A stretch of DNA of 64,000 nucleotides from CAWCAW01 sp963714125 (GCA_963714125.1 OY970234.1:1054001-1118000); one strand, 5' to 3'. Positions 43,461 to 52,876 are shown, counted from the stretch's first letter. Numbers and translations: made by a program. Notes: generated by a model from the sequence alone, not told the origin.

Positions 43461-45004
43461 CCGTCTACCTGGTTGGCGCCGGCCCCGGCGATCCTGGGCT
43501 GATCACTGTGCGCGGCGCCGAGGTCCTGGCCCAGGCGGACGTGGTCATCTTCGACCGGCTGGTGTCGCCCGAGCTCCTCGATCTGGCTCCGGCCGAGGCA
43601 CTGCGCATCGACGTAGGCAAGCGACCCGGCTTGGCCCGTCGTCAGGAGGAGGTCACGGCGTTGCTGGTGACCCATGGCGCCTCCGGTGCGTGTGTCGTGC
43701 GCCTCAAAGGTGGCGATCCCTTCGTCTTCGGCCGCGGTGGGGAAGAAGCCCAGGGCCTGCTGGCGGCCGGGGTTCCTTTCGAGGTGGTGCCCGGCGTGAG
43801 CTCGGCTTTTGCTGTTCCTGCCTCGGCCGGCGTGCCCGTGACGCACCGGGGTCTATCGACCTCGGTGACGGTGGTGACCGGCCGGGTGGGCGACGGGCCC
43901 GACAGCACCAACGTGGACTGGGATGCGGTGGCGCGCGTGGGCGGCACCATCGTCGTGCTCATGGGACTCGAGAGCCGCGCCGACATCGCCGCTCGGCTTC
44001 TGGCCGGAGGGCTGGCGCCCGACACGCCGGTGGCTGCCGTGCACTGGGGGACCACTCCGGCGCGGCGCACGGTGCGCACCACGCTGGCCGAGCTTCCTGA
44101 CCTGGACCTGGATTCGCCCACCACCATCGTGGTGGGGGCGGTGGCCGCCTTGGATCTGGTGTGGGGACCCCATGCGGTCTCCCATGCCGGGGCTGACCTC
44201 GGGGGCGGCCCTGGGCGGCCCCTGGCCGGCGTGACGGTGGCCGTGACCCGGGCTGCGGCTCAGGCCACCGCCTTGAGTGCCGGGCTGTCCAAAGCAGGGG
44301 CCACGGTCCTGGCCGTGCCGGTGTTGGCCGTTGTCGAGGCCGCCGACGGGGGAGAGGCCCTGCGCCAGGCCGTGGACAACGTGGCGAGCGCCGCTTGGGT
44401 CGTCCTCACCTCCGCCAACGCCGTGGACCGCTTCGCGTCGGCCTTGGGCAGCCCCACGCGTCTCGGGGCCACCCAGCTGGCGGTGGTGGGCCCGGCCACC
44501 GCAAAAGCCCTGGCGGCCTGGGGTTTGGTCGCTGATCTGGTGGCCGCGCCGGCCACGGCCGAAGCGCTGGTGGCCCAGATGCCCGACTCTCCGGCCGGCG
44601 GGCCCGAAGGGGCCCGGGTGTTGTACCCGAGAGCAGAGGCGGCCCGGGACGTGGTGGTTTCCAGCCTGGGCGCCCGGGGCTGGACCGTCGACGACGTGGT
44701 GGCCTACCGGACGGTGATGGCCTCGCCTGAGGACGGCGCCACTCCTGAGGCGCTGGACGCGGCGGGCCGGGCCGACGTCATCACCTTCACGTCGCCCTCA
44801 GCGGTGGCCCACTACCTCGATCTGTCGGGGGGACGCCCCCTGGCACCCGTAGTGGCCTGCATCGGCCCTGTGACCGCTGAGGCGGCCCGCCAGGCCGGTC
44901 TGCACGTTGATGTCGTGGCCGACGAGCACAGCGCCGAAGGGCTGGTTGCGGCCGTGGTCGCCGCCCTGTCGGCGGTGCCGTCCGCGTCGCGAAAGCCCCG
45001 TTAG
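43457..45004 (+). CDS. cobA-hemD: Uroporphyrinogen-III C-methyltransferase / uroporphyrinogen-III synthase fusion
   Basis: 515 aa bifunctional protein. Residues about 1-240 are the SAM-dependent methyltransferase (VYLVGAGPGDPGLITVRG, VIFDRLVSPELL, RLKGGDPFVFGRGGEE, VPGVSSAFAVPASAGVP), which makes precorrin-2 for sirohaem or cobalamin. Residues about 255-510 are HemD, which cyclises hydroxymethylbilane to uroporphyrinogen III (VTRAAAQAT, VVLTSANAVDRF, VVAYRTV, ITFTSPSAVAHYL). Such fusions are common in actinomycetes. It places the branch point between haem and corrin/sirohaem on one polypeptide. Confidence 0.94.
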   Translation: MTVYLVGAGPGDPGLITVRGAEVLAQADVVIFDRLVSPELLDLAPAEALRIDVGKRPGLARRQEEVTALLVTHGASGACVVRLKGGDPFVFGRGGEEAQGLLAAGVPFEVVPGVSSAFAVPASAGVPVTHRGLSTSVTVVTGRVGDGPDSTNVDWDAVARVGGTIVVLMGLESRADIAARLLAGGLAPDTPVAAVHWGTTPARRTVRTTLAELPDLDLDSPTTIVVGAVAALDLVWGPHAVSHAGADLGGGPGRPLAGVTVAVTRAAAQATALSAGLSKAGATVLAVPVLAVVEAADGGEALRQAVDNVASAAWVVLTSANAVDRFASALGSPTRLGATQLAVVGPATAKALAAWGLVADLVAAPATAEALVAQMPDSPAGGPEGARVLYPRAEAARDVVVSSLGARGWTVDDVVAYRTVMASPEDGATPEALDAAGRADVITFTSPSAVAHYLDLSGGRPLAPVVACIGPVTAEAARQAGLHVDVVADEHSAEGLVAAVVAALSAVPSASRKPR

Positions 45005-45014
45005 GCCCACGGCC

Positions 45015-45020
45015 TACGCT
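45015..45020 (+). promoter_or_regulatory. Possible -10 box (TACGCT) before hemB
   Basis: TACGCT lies eight bases before GTG 45029, so hemB may have an extra leaderless promoter inside the cluster. Confidence 0.3.
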
Positions 45021-45028
45021 TGAGGGTC

Positions 45029-46045
45029 GTGGAGATCTCCGACGCACCGGGCTCGTCCCGCAGCGCCTTTCCGGCCCGCCGCCTCCGGCGATTGCGGCGT
45101 ACTCCGGCGCTGCGGCGACTCGTAGCCGAAACGTCGCTATCGGTCGATGACCTGGTGGCCCCGCTCTTCGTGCGCGCCGGGGTCGACGAGCCCATCCCCA
45201 TCACCTCCATGCCCGGCCACTACCAGCACAGCGTTGCGACGCTGGTGGCCGAAGCCAAGCGGATCTCGGCCTTGGGGGTGCCCGCCGTGGTGCTCTTCGG
45301 CGTCCCCGACGTGAAGGATCCCGTCGGTTCGGGCGCCTGGGATCCCGACGGTGTGGTGCAGGTCGCCCTGGCTGAGCTGCGCTCCAGCCTCGGCGACCAG
45401 CTGGTGCTGATGGCCGATCTCTGTCTGGACGAGTACACCGACCACGGCCACTGCGGGGTCCTCGCCGCCGACGGCAGCGTCGACAACGACGCCACCTTGG
45501 AGCTCTACGGCCAGGTGGCCCTGGCCCAGGCGGCTGCCGGTGCCGACCTGGTGGCGCCGAGCGGAATGATGGATGGCCAGGTGGGCGCCATTCGCGGCGC
45601 GCTGGACGGCGCCGGGCACACCGATGTGGGCATCCTCGCCTACGCGGCGAAGTACGCATCGGCCCTGTACGGCCCGTTCCGGGAGGCGGTTGACGTGACC
45701 ATTGCCGGTGGTGGAGACCGGCGCGGTTACCAGCAAGACCCCCGCAACCGGCGCGAGGCGCTGGCCGAGGTGGCCCTCGACATCGCCGAAGGCGCCGACA
45801 TGGTCATGGTCAAGCCTGCGCTCGCCTACCTCGACATCATCGCCGCGGTGGCGGAAAGCTCGCCGGTGCCGGTGGCCGCCTATCACGTGAGCGGCGAGTA
45901 CTCCATGGTGAAGGCGGCCGCCGAGCGCGGCTGGATCGACGGCGACGCGGTGGCCCTCGAGCACCTGACCGCCATCAAGCGGGCGGGGGCGAGCGCCATC
46001 CTCACGTATTTCGCCGCTGAGCTGGCCGACGCCATCGGTGGCTGA
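45029..46045 (+). CDS. hemB: Porphobilinogen synthase (delta-aminolevulinic acid dehydratase)
   Basis: 338 aa. It condenses two 5-aminolevulinates to porphobilinogen. Evidence: LRRLVAETSLSVDDLVAPLFV, the DLCLDEYTDHGHCG metal-loop, VAPSGMMDGQVGAIR, the active-site Lys residues in AYAAKYASALYGPFR and VMVKPALAYLDI. The metal loop has Cys-x-Asp rather than the Cys-x-Cys of classic zinc enzymes, as in mycobacteria. GTG 45029 is preferred to TTG 45020. Confidence 0.94.
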   Translation: MEISDAPGSSRSAFPARRLRRLRRTPALRRLVAETSLSVDDLVAPLFVRAGVDEPIPITSMPGHYQHSVATLVAEAKRISALGVPAVVLFGVPDVKDPVGSGAWDPDGVVQVALAELRSSLGDQLVLMADLCLDEYTDHGHCGVLAADGSVDNDATLELYGQVALAQAAAGADLVAPSGMMDGQVGAIRGALDGAGHTDVGILAYAAKYASALYGPFREAVDVTIAGGGDRRGYQQDPRNRREALAEVALDIAEGADMVMVKPALAYLDIIAAVAESSPVPVAAYHVSGEYSMVKAAAERGWIDGDAVALEHLTAIKRAGASAILTYFAAELADAIGG

Positions 46046-46046
46046 C

Positions 46047-47327
46047 GTGGCCGACAACGACGCCTGGTTCGCCCGGGCCCAGGCCGTCATCCCCGGCGGC
46101 GTGGACTCCCCGGTGCGCTCCTTCCGTTCGGTGGGCGGCGTGCCCTACACGGTGACCCGAGGCCAGGGGCCGTATGTGTGGGACGTCGAGGGCACCCGCT
46201 ACATCGACCTGGTGCAGTCCTACGGGGCGGTGATCCTCGGTCACGGCCACCCCGCCATCACCGCTGCCATCGCCGAGCAGGCCACGCTGGGGACGACCTT
46301 CGGGGCGCCCACCACCGGCGAGGTACTACTGGCCGAGGCCATCTGCGCCGCAGTGACCGGCTGCGACCAGGTGCGATTGGTGTCGTCGGGGACCGAGGCG
46401 GCCATGAGCGCCATTCGGGTGGCACGCGGCTTCACGGGGCGAAATCGGGTGGTGAAGTTCGACGGCTGCTACCACGGTCACGCCGATGCGCTGTTGGCCG
46501 GGGGCGGCAGCGGCCTGGCCACCTTGGGCTTGCCCGGGTCGGTCGGGGTGCCGCCGGGGGCGGTGGCCGACACCCTGGTCGTCGCCTACAACGAGGTACC
46601 CGAGCTCGATGACCAGGTGGCCTGCGTGATCGTCGAGCCGGTGGCCGCCAACATGGGCCTGGTGGCTCCCGCCCCCGGCTTTCTCGAGGGGCTGCGCCGG
46701 GCGTGTGATGAGGTCGGTGCCCTGTTGATCTTCGACGAGGTCATCACCGGGTTCCGCCTGGGGCGGGGTGGGGCCAGTGCGGTGACCGGGGTGGTGCCGG
46801 ACCTGTTCTGCTTCGGCAAAGTCATCGGCGGCGGTCTGCCCGTGGGTGCCTTCGGCGGCCGGCGCGACGTACTGGCCGTACTCGCTCCGAATGGGCCCGT
46901 GTACCAAGCCGGCACCCTGTCGGGAAACCCCCTGGCCACGGCGGCCGGACGGGCCGTGCTCAGCACCGTCACCGCGGCGGACTATCAGCGCCTCGGAGAC
47001 ACCGCGGCCGGGTTTGCCGCTGCCCTGGGAGCCGCCATTCGTGGCGCCGGCATCGCCGTGGAGGTGCCGGTGGTGGGCCCGTTGGTCGGGCTGTTCTTCA
47101 CAGATGCGCCCGTGCACAATTACCGGGAGGCTGTGGCAGCTGTGGGTGGTGGGGCGTATGCAGCCTTTTTCGCCGCCATGCTCCAGCGCGGCGTGGCGAT
47201 GGCCCCCGGCCCCTACGAGGTGATGTTCCCCGGCCTGGCCCACGCGCCCGAGCAGCTCGATGCTGTGGTGGCCGCCGCGGCCGAATCGGCCGCCGTGCTG
47301 GCCACCGCCGGCGTGGGTATTCGCTAA
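46047..47327 (+). CDS. hemL: Glutamate-1-semialdehyde 2,1-aminomutase
   Basis: 426 aa class III PLP aminomutase that makes 5-aminolevulinate from glutamate-1-semialdehyde. Evidence: QAVIPGGVDSPVRSFRSVGG, SSGTEAAMSAIRVARGFTGR, FDGCYHGHADALL, IFDEVITGFRLG and the Schiff-base Lys in CFGKVIGGGLPVGAFGG. GTG 46047 follows GGTGG; GTG 46038 overlaps hemB. With hemA, hemC, hemD and hemB it covers all steps from glutamyl-tRNA to uroporphyrinogen III. Confidence 0.94.
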   Translation: MADNDAWFARAQAVIPGGVDSPVRSFRSVGGVPYTVTRGQGPYVWDVEGTRYIDLVQSYGAVILGHGHPAITAAIAEQATLGTTFGAPTTGEVLLAEAICAAVTGCDQVRLVSSGTEAAMSAIRVARGFTGRNRVVKFDGCYHGHADALLAGGGSGLATLGLPGSVGVPPGAVADTLVVAYNEVPELDDQVACVIVEPVAANMGLVAPAPGFLEGLRRACDEVGALLIFDEVITGFRLGRGGASAVTGVVPDLFCFGKVIGGGLPVGAFGGRRDVLAVLAPNGPVYQAGTLSGNPLATAAGRAVLSTVTAADYQRLGDTAAGFAAALGAAIRGAGIAVEVPVVGPLVGLFFTDAPVHNYREAVAAVGGGAYAAFFAAMLQRGVAMAPGPYEVMFPGLAHAPEQLDAVVAAAAESAAVLATAGVGIR

Positions 47328-47420
47328 CTCGCTTCCCCCAAAGGCTCAGGTCCGAGCCCGTTTCTGCCGACAACTCCAACCGAATCGTTTGGGACGGTCC
47401 TTGGCGGGTGGAGGTCGGCG

Positions 47421-48764
47421 ATGTTCAGGGCGCGCACGGCGTTGGCTACGAAAACCGTGTCTGAGGTCGAGGCTGCCCACTATTCGGCCGTGGCCGTGGC
47501 CGGCCCCCTTCCTGAGGGTCGGGCCGAAGTCGCTGATCTGGCCGTCATCGTCGACGCGGCCGGGCTGAGCGTTGTCGGACCCACCCCCGGGGTGACTCGC
47601 ACGGTGAGCTGGGACCGGGTGTCCTCCCTGGTCACCTGCCCGGCCACCATGGTGCCCAACCGCCCCGCCACCGCCTTACGGGTGGCCATGGGCGTTCGCA
47701 GCGTGGACCTCCTCTTCGCCTCTGATGCATACGGCCAGGAGGCCATCGCCGAGCTCATACGCCACACCAGCCTCGTGAGCGGCATGGTCATCACCTCGTC
47801 CCCAGTGGCCGTCGTCGATGTGCCTGCTCCGATGCCGGTGGTGGCGCCGCCCACGGCCAAGGTCGCCACCGTGGCCCCCACGGGGGAGGCGGCGGCCGAT
47901 GCGGCTGGGCCCGAAGCAGACAAGGCCGGGCCGGCTCGCCGGCGCAACCTCCGCATCGGCCTGCTCACCATCGCCGTGGTCCTGGTGGCGGGGGGTACCG
48001 AGGGATGGTTCGCCACCCACAAGACCACGCCCACGGCCAAGACCAAGGCACCGGCCATCACCCCGGCGGTCACGTTGGCTCGCAACACCACGTTGGCCGC
48101 CGGCGTCGGCATCCAGCCCGGTCAGCTATCAGGGTGGACAGGCGCCGCGGGCAATGCCGGCAACCCCTTCGCCTCGGGGGCCGCCAGCTCGGCGGCGGCC
48201 ACTACGGCAGCTACGACGGCCGCCTCTGACCTGGCCCAATGCTTGAAGGTGCCGGTGTCCGACGTCGACGGGGCGTTCGGTATCGGGGCGGGCTCCGGTC
48301 GAGTGGCATCGGCTCAGTCCCTCGTCTTCAGCCAGGCCGGCGTCCCGGGCAGCGCGGCCAGCTCGTCGGTGTCGGTGATGGGTTCGAGCGCCGATGTCGC
48401 CGGTGACCTGGCCGTATTCGCCAACCCGGCGCTGTTCGGTTCGTGTTACCAGTCCTATGCGCAGGCCATGGTCCCTTACGTGGCCGGACCGCAGGCGGGC
48501 ACGGCCTTTTCGACGGCCACCGTGCAGGCCGACCAAGTCCCGCAACCTGCCTCCTCGAGTGTGCACGTGGCCGCCGTGCAGATCTCGCGTATCGCCAACG
48601 TGTCGGGCCAGGCCGTGACCGTCAATACGGACGCCATTGCCGTATTCGGGGGCAGGGTGCAGGCCACCCTGACCACCACCAGCGATCTCGTGTTCGACCA
48701 AGCCACAGAGAACTCGCTGGTCAGTGCCGTCGAAGCGAAAGTTGCCGGTGACATCAATCGATGA
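47421..48764 (+). CDS. Membrane-anchored protein, first of a tandem paralogous pair
   Basis: 447 aa. ATG 47421 follows GGAGGTCGG. Residues about 1-120 form a cytoplasmic domain of PH/GRAM-like appearance (LAVIVDAAGLSVVGP, TVSWDRVSSLV, VDLLFASDAYGQEAIAELI). An Ala/Pro linker follows, then one membrane segment (about 174-194, IGLLTIAVVLVAGGTEGWFA), a Thr/Ala linker, and an extracytoplasmic domain of about 180 residues with two cysteines (LAQC and FGSC). The layout suits a signalling or sensing protein like PknH-type sensor domains, but no family is assigned. Shared layout and motifs with the next gene indicate duplication. Confidence 0.7.
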   Translation: MFRARTALATKTVSEVEAAHYSAVAVAGPLPEGRAEVADLAVIVDAAGLSVVGPTPGVTRTVSWDRVSSLVTCPATMVPNRPATALRVAMGVRSVDLLFASDAYGQEAIAELIRHTSLVSGMVITSSPVAVVDVPAPMPVVAPPTAKVATVAPTGEAAADAAGPEADKAGPARRRNLRIGLLTIAVVLVAGGTEGWFATHKTTPTAKTKAPAITPAVTLARNTTLAAGVGIQPGQLSGWTGAAGNAGNPFASGAASSAAATTAATTAASDLAQCLKVPVSDVDGAFGIGAGSGRVASAQSLVFSQAGVPGSAASSSVSVMGSSADVAGDLAVFANPALFGSCYQSYAQAMVPYVAGPQAGTAFSTATVQADQVPQPASSSVHVAAVQISRIANVSGQAVTVNTDAIAVFGGRVQATLTTTSDLVFDQATENSLVSAVEAKVAGDINR

Positions 48765-50562
48765 CCGGGCTTGGGCCGGTCAAGCCACCGAGACCCTGAG
48801 GACGGGGGTCCCGGCCACTCCAGGCCGCGCCCTTGGCCTTCGTCTCGACGACGTCTTCCTGCTCAGCAGCAGCGCGGCCGGGCCGTCGGCGGTGGGCGGC
48901 CTGTCGTTGCTGGTCGATTACGGCGGCATCACGGTGGTAGCCCCGTCGGCGGCGCCGTCTCGCAATGTGCCCTGGGTCCAGACCAGCGCCCTGTCGTTCC
49001 GTCAGCAGGCCCAAATGTCCGACGGGCGGCGGGGAACGGTGCTCGAGCTGGTGGTGGGCCAAAAAACGGTGCGGTTCCTGGTCCCCGCCGACCGAGTCGA
49101 CCCGGGCCGGGCCCCTGCCTTCGAAGCGCATCTGGCCTCCTTGGCGGCATCGGCAGGGGTAGCCGTGGCGGGAGCGGCCCCGGCCGTCCCACCGGCCCCA
49201 CCGGCACCGCTTGCCCCACCAGTCGCCATAGCCCCACCCGTACCGACGGCCGTGGCCCCCGTGGCCCCCGTGGCCCCCGTGGCCCCGGCGGTAGGCGCCA
49301 TACCTCCGGCTCCTCCGGTCGTGGCGGCGCCGCCGTTTGGCCTGGCGCCCGCCGAATTGCGGCCACCTCCGCCGCCACCAGGGAAGTTCTCGACTCCGTC
49401 GGTGCCCACCGAGGAGCGCCTGCTACGAGCGCCTCGCGTCGATCCGGTGCTCGGGGTGCTAGGCGCACCCCTGATTCCAGCCGCCGCCCCACCCGCGGGC
49501 CCGGTTGAACAGGGCCCCGCCGCGCTGAGCGGCGCCTCACCCAGCGCCGCCCCCCCGAGCCCCTTGTCGCTGGGTCCGGTCATGGGGCCCTACGCGGCGC
49601 TGGCCGAACCGCTCTACCCGCCCCCCGTTCCCGCCTACCCCGCCCCCGGTCGTCAGCCCAGCCAGGCCGGCAAGGTCGTCTTCGAGAAGATCCGGGGTGC
49701 CAACGACGCCATCGCCGTCAGTGCCGGGCCGGGGCGTCGCCGCCGGCGGCGGGCCGGTTCCACCTTCCTGGCCATCGTGCTGGTGGCGGGTCTGGCCGGA
49801 GCGGGATGGTTCACGGTCAGCCATTTCGCCAAGGCGGTGTCCGACAACGCCGCTGACCTGCGGGCCTTAGCCAGCAGTATCAACCTCCAGCTCACCGATG
49901 TGCCCCCCACCTGGCAGGTCGACACCACCACGACCACCAGCCACGCCCAGCCATCGGCCGGTTCGGCACCGAAGGCGGCCAATACCGCCGCCGAGCAGTT
50001 CGCCCAGTGCGCCGACATCTCGTCCTCCCAAGCCGCCGCGCTGACCGGAGACAACATGCCCAACGGTGGCGTCACCGAGGACTCGGCCAGCTTCTCCGAC
50101 AACCCTGGCGATGGGACCGACGTCTCGTCGAATGCGAGCATCCTGCCCTTGTCGAGCGAGGTGACCGCCGCCTTGGCCGTGGTGAATAAGCCGCAATTCG
50201 CCGCCTGCGAGCAGCAGCTGCTCATGTCGGTACTGCGGCTAGCCGTACCGAGCGGGGTCACCGTGGCCGCCGGCGGAGCGGCGGTGGCGATGGCGCTGCC
50301 CTCGGGCTACGGCGTCAACGGGACGATCGTGTCCGCTCCCCTCGAACTGATCGGATCAGCGGGACATAAGACGGTCTATACGGAGTCGGCTTTCATGGCG
50401 TCGGGCCGAGTCGAATCCGAGGTGACGTCCGACACGGTCGGGCTTCCCCTGGGCACGTCGCTCTACCAGAGCCTGGTGGGCGTGGTGGCCGATCGGACCG
50501 GCGTCGTGGCGCACAACATCGCCAGCGGCAACGACAACCCGGCCACCGTGGGCGGCGCCTGA
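48748..50562 (+). CDS. Membrane-anchored Pro-rich protein, second of a tandem paralogous pair
   Basis: 604 aa from GTG 48748, overlapping the previous gene by 17 bp. Residues about 20-140 repeat the PH/GRAM-like domain (LLVDYGGITVVAP, NVPWVQTSALSF, VRFLVPADRV). A long Pro/Ala-rich linker follows (about 145-325; APV repeats encoded by GTGGCCCCC). Then a basic stop, one membrane segment (FLAIVLVAGLAGAGWF) and an extracytoplasmic domain of about 200 residues with the same pair of cysteines (FAQC, FAAC). The much longer Pro-rich linker is the main difference from its neighbour. Function unknown; the overlap implies the two are made together and may interact. Confidence 0.7.
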   Translation: MTSIDDRAWAGQATETLRTGVPATPGRALGLRLDDVFLLSSSAAGPSAVGGLSLLVDYGGITVVAPSAAPSRNVPWVQTSALSFRQQAQMSDGRRGTVLELVVGQKTVRFLVPADRVDPGRAPAFEAHLASLAASAGVAVAGAAPAVPPAPPAPLAPPVAIAPPVPTAVAPVAPVAPVAPAVGAIPPAPPVVAAPPFGLAPAELRPPPPPPGKFSTPSVPTEERLLRAPRVDPVLGVLGAPLIPAAAPPAGPVEQGPAALSGASPSAAPPSPLSLGPVMGPYAALAEPLYPPPVPAYPAPGRQPSQAGKVVFEKIRGANDAIAVSAGPGRRRRRRAGSTFLAIVLVAGLAGAGWFTVSHFAKAVSDNAADLRALASSINLQLTDVPPTWQVDTTTTTSHAQPSAGSAPKAANTAAEQFAQCADISSSQAAALTGDNMPNGGVTEDSASFSDNPGDGTDVSSNASILPLSSEVTAALAVVNKPQFAACEQQLLMSVLRLAVPSGVTVAAGGAAVAMALPSGYGVNGTIVSAPLELIGSAGHKTVYTESAFMASGRVESEVTSDTVGLPLGTSLYQSLVGVVADRTGVVAHNIASGNDNPATVGGA

Positions 50563-50578
50563 CGCTCGCCGGTTTCGG

Positions 50579-50584
50579 TACGGT
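50579..50584 (+). promoter_or_regulatory. -10 box (TACGGT) for leaderless VOC gene
   Basis: TACGGT is followed by exactly six bases and ATG 50591. Confidence 0.5.
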
Positions 50585-50590
50585 TCGCTC

Positions 50591-50971
50591 ATGGCCTGTC
50601 GAATCAGTGAGCTCGTGCTGGATTGCCGTGACCCCGAAGAGCTGGCTCGATTCTGGTGCGAGGTCCTCGATTTCGTCGTGCTTGATCGCGAGGAGGACGG
50701 GTCGGTGGAAATCGGACCCGCGGCAGGGTTCGGCGGTGCGCAGGCGACGATCTTCCTGAGTCGCACGGACGAACCGGAGCCGAGCAAACCCCGGCTGCAC
50801 ATCGACGTCAACGCCACCGACGGCGATCAGGACGCCGAGCTTGAACGCCTTCTCGGGCTGGGGGCACGCCCCGTCGACATCGGCCAGAGCGGACAGGAGT
50901 CGTGGCACGTCCTGGCCGACCCCGAAGGCAATGCATTCTGCCTGCTGCGGGCCCGCCTCGACCCGCTCTGA
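50591..50971 (+). CDS. VOC-family (glyoxalase/bleomycin-resistance-like) protein
   Basis: 126 aa, a single vicinal-oxygen-chelate module: ISELVLDCRDPEELARFWCEVLDF at the start, KPRLHIDVNATD in the middle and WHVLADPEGNAFCLL at the end. The group is large and includes unassigned enzymes and small-molecule binding proteins; metal ligands are not certain here. It stands alone, convergent with the geranylgeranyl-reductase-like gene. Confidence 0.85.
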   Translation: MACRISELVLDCRDPEELARFWCEVLDFVVLDREEDGSVEIGPAAGFGGAQATIFLSRTDEPEPSKPRLHIDVNATDGDQDAELERLLGLGARPVDIGQSGQESWHVLADPEGNAFCLLRARLDPL

Positions 50972-50985
50972 CGAGTGGAAAGCGG

Positions 50986-52344
50986 CTAGCGGCCGTTGGC
51001 GGCGCGGGCCAGTACGGCCAAGGCCCGGTAGGCGTTTTCGGCGGTGCCGATCTCGTCGGGACGCAGCAGGTTGGCCATGATCTTGAGCAGCCAGCCCATG
51101 ATGTTGGTCGAGCGCATCCCTATGCGCAGGCACGCCTCCATGGCCAGGGGGTTCGACACCATCTTCACGAAGTCGCGGCCCACCAGGTAATAGAGCCCGT
51201 AGGCCTCTTCGACCTGGCGTTCGTAGTCGGCCAAGGCCTCAGGACCCTCGCCGGCCAGGGCCCGTCCCACCACCGCCGCGGCCAGGCGTCCCGTTTCGTA
51301 GCCGTAGGAGATGCCCTCGCCGTTGAGCGGGTTGATCGACCCCGAGGCGTCGCCGATGACGAGCGTGCTGGGTCCTATGCGGGGGCCGACGGACAGCCCC
51401 ATGGGCAGTTTGCCGCCGGTGGGCGCTCCGCATGAGGTCTCGGGCGACAGTCCCCACGACTTCGGAGCGTGCTCGACGAAGGCGTCCATGAGATGGGAGG
51501 TATTCACACCCTTCCAGCGGCCCTCGCCGGTGAGCATGCCCACGCCGACGTTCACCCTGCCGTCGCCCATGGGAAAGATCCAGCCGTAGCCGGGCACCAC
51601 GGTGCCCGAGGCGTCGCGGATGTCGAGGTGCGACTCGATGAAGCCGTCATCGTGGCGGGGCGAGCGGTAGTACCCCCGCAGCGCCATGCCCATGGGATAG
51701 GACCGGTTGCGTCCCGTGCCGAGGGCCCGCCCGAAGCGTGAGTTGGCCCCATCGGCCACCACGACGTACCGAGCCCGCACTTCGTGCGTGGTGCCCTTGT
51801 CGCGATCGGTGACGATCGCCCCCACACACGGAGGCAACGTGCCATCAGCCCCCGTGGGGTGCAGCGGGCGGCGTCCCCCGGCTGTTTCGTCGAGGAGGGG
51901 GGCGGTGGCCTCGGCACCCTCCCAAATGGTGGCGCCGGCTTTGGCGGCCCGCTCGGCCACCAACTGGTCGAGGTCGTGGCGGGTGATCACGTAGCCGACG
52001 GGCGCAAAAGCGGGATGGTCGGGCCAGGGCATCTCCATGGTCTGTCCGTAGGCGCACACGCGCAGACCCTCGAATCGGTGCGCCCCTGACAGCGCCCCGG
52101 CCAGGCCCATGTCGGTGAGTTGCCGCACAGCCCGGGGGGTCAGTCCGTCCCCACAGGTCTTGTTGCGCGGGAAGTGCTTCTTCTCGACGGCCACCACGTC
52201 CCAGCCGGCGTCGGCGAGCCAGTAGGCGCACGACGCGCCGCCTGGGCCGGCTCCGATCACCAGCACGTCGTGGACGGTGCCGTCGATGGGCCCGTCGATG
52301 GCACCGGCGGATGTCTCGGGCGTCACGGCTGTCACGGGTGTCAC
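50986..52344 (-). CDS. Geranylgeranyl reductase-family FAD-dependent oxidoreductase
   Basis: 452 aa. It has an N-terminal FAD motif VLVIGAGPGGASCAYWLA, the EKKHFPRNKTCGDGLTPRAV family signature, and VIGDASGSINPLNGEGISYGYETGR near the C-terminal FAD loop. In actinobacteria this group includes MenJ, which saturates a menaquinone isoprene unit. Its place next to the NADH:quinone oxidoreductase operon, also seen in Streptomyces, supports a quinone role. The substrate is still inference. GTG 52344 fits a leaderless promoter. Confidence 0.87.
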   Translation of the reverse strand: MTPVTAVTPETSAGAIDGPIDGTVHDVLVIGAGPGGASCAYWLADAGWDVVAVEKKHFPRNKTCGDGLTPRAVRQLTDMGLAGALSGAHRFEGLRVCAYGQTMEMPWPDHPAFAPVGYVITRHDLDQLVAERAAKAGATIWEGAEATAPLLDETAGGRRPLHPTGADGTLPPCVGAIVTDRDKGTTHEVRARYVVVADGANSRFGRALGTGRNRSYPMGMALRGYYRSPRHDDGFIESHLDIRDASGTVVPGYGWIFPMGDGRVNVGVGMLTGEGRWKGVNTSHLMDAFVEHAPKSWGLSPETSCGAPTGGKLPMGLSVGPRIGPSTLVIGDASGSINPLNGEGISYGYETGRLAAAVVGRALAGEGPEALADYERQVEEAYGLYYLVGRDFVKMVSNPLAMEACLRIGMRSTNIMGWLLKIMANLLRPDEIGTAENAYRALAVLARAANGR

Positions 52345-52350
52345 GCCCGC

Positions 52351-52356
52351 AATCTA
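52351..52356 (-). promoter_or_regulatory. -10 box (TAGATT) for leaderless geranylgeranyl-reductase-like gene
   Basis: On the minus strand TAGATT is followed by exactly six bases and GTG 52344. The nuo promoter must lie in the same divergent region (52345-52408), but I could not locate it. Confidence 0.5.
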
Positions 52357-52408
52357 CGCCAGTGAATGTGCCTGGTTCGAAGGCGCCGTGGTAGAAACCG
52401 CTTCGTCC

Positions 52409-52861
52409 ATGGCTAACTACCTCCCGATCGCCGTGCTGTTCGTTCTGGGCTTCCTCTTCGCCTCCTTGTCGTTCCTGGCGTCGGGGCTCATGGCGCCGCG
52501 CAAGAAGCCCACCACGGCCAAGCTCGCCCCCTACGAATGCGGGATTGTCCCCGACGTCGAGCCGCCCCAACGCTTCCCGGTGCGCTTCTACCTGGTGGCC
52601 ATGATTTTCATCATCTTCGACATCGAGATCGTCTTCCTCTACCCGTGGGCGGTGATCTTCCGGCAGCTGCGCACCTTCGGCCTCATCGAGGTCATGGTGT
52701 TCGCCGGAGTCGTGTTCGTCTCCTTCCTTTACCTCGTGTCCAACGGGGCCCTCGACTGGGGTCCGGCCAAGCGCATGCGGCCGGCCATCAACGAGCGCAC
52801 CTCGACCAGCACCATCGCCCGGGTCGGGCCGGGTTCCCCGGGTACCGACCAGGCGGCGTAG
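52409..52861 (+). CDS. nuoA: NADH-quinone oxidoreductase subunit A
   Basis: 150 aa small membrane subunit with three transmembrane helices. KLAPYECGI in the first loop and the RFPVRFYLVAMIFIIFDIEIVFLYPW stretch (acidic residues of the quinone/proton region) are diagnostic. ATG 52409 aligns with the family; GTG 52388 with GAAGG before it is an alternative. First gene of the complex I operon. Confidence 0.93.
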   Translation: MANYLPIAVLFVLGFLFASLSFLASGLMAPRKKPTTAKLAPYECGIVPDVEPPQRFPVRFYLVAMIFIIFDIEIVFLYPWAVIFRQLRTFGLIEVMVFAGVVFVSFLYLVSNGALDWGPAKRMRPAINERTSTSTIARVGPGSPGTDQAA

Positions 52862-52876
52862 GGCCAAGGAGGCGGT

